NCBI GenBank assembly: GCA_936440205.1
Contig: OW387146.1
Span: 49,776,426-49,840,425, forward strand
From: Lepidonotus clava
Lineage: Eukaryota > Annelida > Polychaeta > Phyllodocida > Polynoidae
Direction of reading: 5' to 3'
Length of the DNA stretch: 64,000 nucleotides
The position numbers were made by a program, and so were the translations under genes. Below, one piece after another: positions 62,786 through 64,000 of this stretch (the stretch's first letter is position 1; every line of letters begins with the position of its first letter). A model generated the notes under the pieces. That model searched no databases and was not told the DNA's origin. It saw only the letters and a list, made by a program, of their open reading frames with translations.

Positions 62786-63670
62786 CCTACACTCACATAC
62801 CTTTTTCTCGGGATGACATCGTCGTACAAAAGCTCATGATAATGGGCTCCATCCTTTGTTTCCGATCGCATGGGTAGTGATATCTGAAATGCTGGCACTA
62901 CTTTCAGATTGATACTCCTCATCATATTATTGGTCCAGTCATCGAGTGCGGTGATAATCAGGTTTTTTTCCCATCGAAAATGAAATTCATTTGACGGACA
63001 TGCAAATGATTCCAACCAGATTATCTTTATTCTTGTCTTTACTATCTTGAGGGATTTTATGTACTTAATCAGTTCTAGCATGTTTGAAATATAGGTAGCT
63101 ATGTCTTGAAAATGTAGGCCCCAACGTCCTGAATTCAATACTAAAACAGATGTTGATGAGAGTAGGTTTTTTGATATTGATAAGTTAATTTTGACACAAC
63201 AGTGATGTGAATAAAGACAGGTTTAAAAATCTTATATCTTATTATTGCTTCATAACGAAATTGGATATGTGAATCCCCCATCATCACTATGTGCTTTTTA
63301 GTGACGCAATCTTTGATTTGGTCGTCAAAGATAAACGGATAATGACATGTCATAGTTGACCAATACCAGATCCCTCCTTGTTTAACCCAGAAGCCAAATC
63401 CCTGAGGCCTGACACAAGATGAGCACTGCGGTGTGTTGAGGTGCTTCAGACAGGTTTCAACACCTTGATGTTATTAAGGTCCGAGTGTTTGAACTGTTTG
63501 ATTAGATATTCATCCTTCTCTTTACATTTGTAACAATTAAAAGAAGGTGGTAAGTATGATGCATGAAAAAGAATTGTGTAATTGTCCTGTAGGATTGGGC
63601 ATTCAATTATGTAGTTCCCTTTACTAGAGTAGTCCTTTATATCACACACAGTCCTGGTGTTTGGAGACAT
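62786..63670 (-). pseudogene. NXPE / PC-esterase-like (SGNH hydrolase fold) gene, broken or partly seen
   Basis: Minus strand. In order: a Cys-containing lead (FNCYKCKEKDEY); ETCLKHLNTPQCSSCVRPQGFGFW; GGIWYWSTMTCHYPF; then IVMMGDSHIQFRYEAI, with the GDS nucleophile motif; LVLNSGRWGLHFQDIATYI; and a C-terminal DGAHYHEL, the expected Asp-x-x-His region. The order W…C.Y…GDS…LN.G.H…DG.HY fits the NXPE/PC-esterase group. The frame changes near 63440 and again near 63150, and the tail runs into a repeat, so this is probably a pseudogene, although an unseen intron cannot be excluded. The start lies at or beyond 63670. It is the most host-like gene in the window. Confidence 0.6.
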
Positions 63671-64000
63671 GGCATCACCTTGAACATATGTAAGTAACCT
63701 TAGATCATATTGTGCTTTATATTGTGGAATGGTTTTGTTTAATTTCTTTTCCTCAATTGAAAATGAAAGTCTTGGTGGACTGTTACTGACAATACCAAGG
63801 AAGTTGCAGTCATACCAAAAGTATTGAAATTTTATTTTTCTCTCTTATTTTAAAACTGTGCAGCTCAAATACAAGATCTGGTCTCCCGCTGCATCAGTTT
63901 GTTTATAATACAGTACAACTTGTGAGTATAGTTAATTATTGAATAGAGCGTTTATGACAATTTTTTTTTTTTTTTTTTAAACATTTTATTTATCCTGGGA
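63671..64000. other. Window edge, no feature
   Basis: AT-rich sequence with an 18-base T-run at about 63961-63979. It may contain an upstream exon of the NXPE-like gene, but none is evident. Confidence 0.4.

Overview
The window is eukaryotic. Genes are split by GT-AG introns with clear polypyrimidine acceptors, AATAAA signals follow several stops, and SINE-, MITE- and LINE-like repeats are everywhere, with long homopolymer runs and microsatellites. Histone-type 3' stem-loops, a CACTA transposase, a FLYWCH-MULE transposase, Ngaro/PAT-type YR retroelements and an NXPE/PC-esterase-like gene point to a marine invertebrate, perhaps a deuterostome such as an amphioxus or hemichordate. The species is inference only. 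Very little here looks like ordinary host coding sequence; most of it is mobile or virus-like accessory DNA.

Layout: 1-8 kb is repeat-rich, with one unidentified minus-strand exon (2.2-2.9 kb) and a three-exon MADF/Myb-like gene (4.4-6.1 kb). 8.7-13 kb holds a possible degraded copy of the module described next, two MITE-like elements and a weak hypothetical gene. 13-18 kb is mostly repeats. 18.2-27 kb contains an F-type (baculovirus F/errantivirus-env-like) fusion glycoprotein, a convergent small membrane protein, a divergent intron-rich Ser/Thr-rich protein, and a second membrane protein. 27.5-32.3 kb is a CACTA/EnSpm transposase gene with a 12-residue repeat. 32.8-34.4 kb is a five-exon PHD-like zinc-binding gene. 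35.8-44 kb is a compact multi-gene unit with a MULE transposase. 44.1-45.4 kb is a LINE. 45.6-51.3 kb repeats the fusogen / membrane protein / intron-rich gene module in the same order and orientation. 54.7-59.2 kb is a nearly whole Ngaro/PAT-like YR retroelement with split direct repeats, abutting a second, truncated YR retroelement (59.2-61.5 kb). The window ends in a broken NXPE/PC-esterase-like gene.

The most unusual region is the MULE unit at 35.8-44 kb. Two of its genes, on opposite strands and with unrelated proteins, both carry a perfect replication-dependent histone-type 3' stem-loop exactly 30 nt after the stop codon. The same 8 kb also holds 14 exact and about 10 near copies of GAGGTTTAAT on both strands. 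They lie between genes, in introns and in arrays at both ends, often beside T-runs and hairpins. I infer one element with shared control sites and, for at least two mRNAs, non-polyadenylated histone-type 3' ends. That would tie their expression to S phase.

The second notable system is the repeated module: fusogen, convergent single-pass membrane protein, and divergent multi-exon nuclear-type protein, with no gag or pol beside either copy. Nearly every gene between 18 and 48 kb has its own TATA-like box close upstream of the start codon, which is more like compact viral or mobile-element genes than typical host genes.
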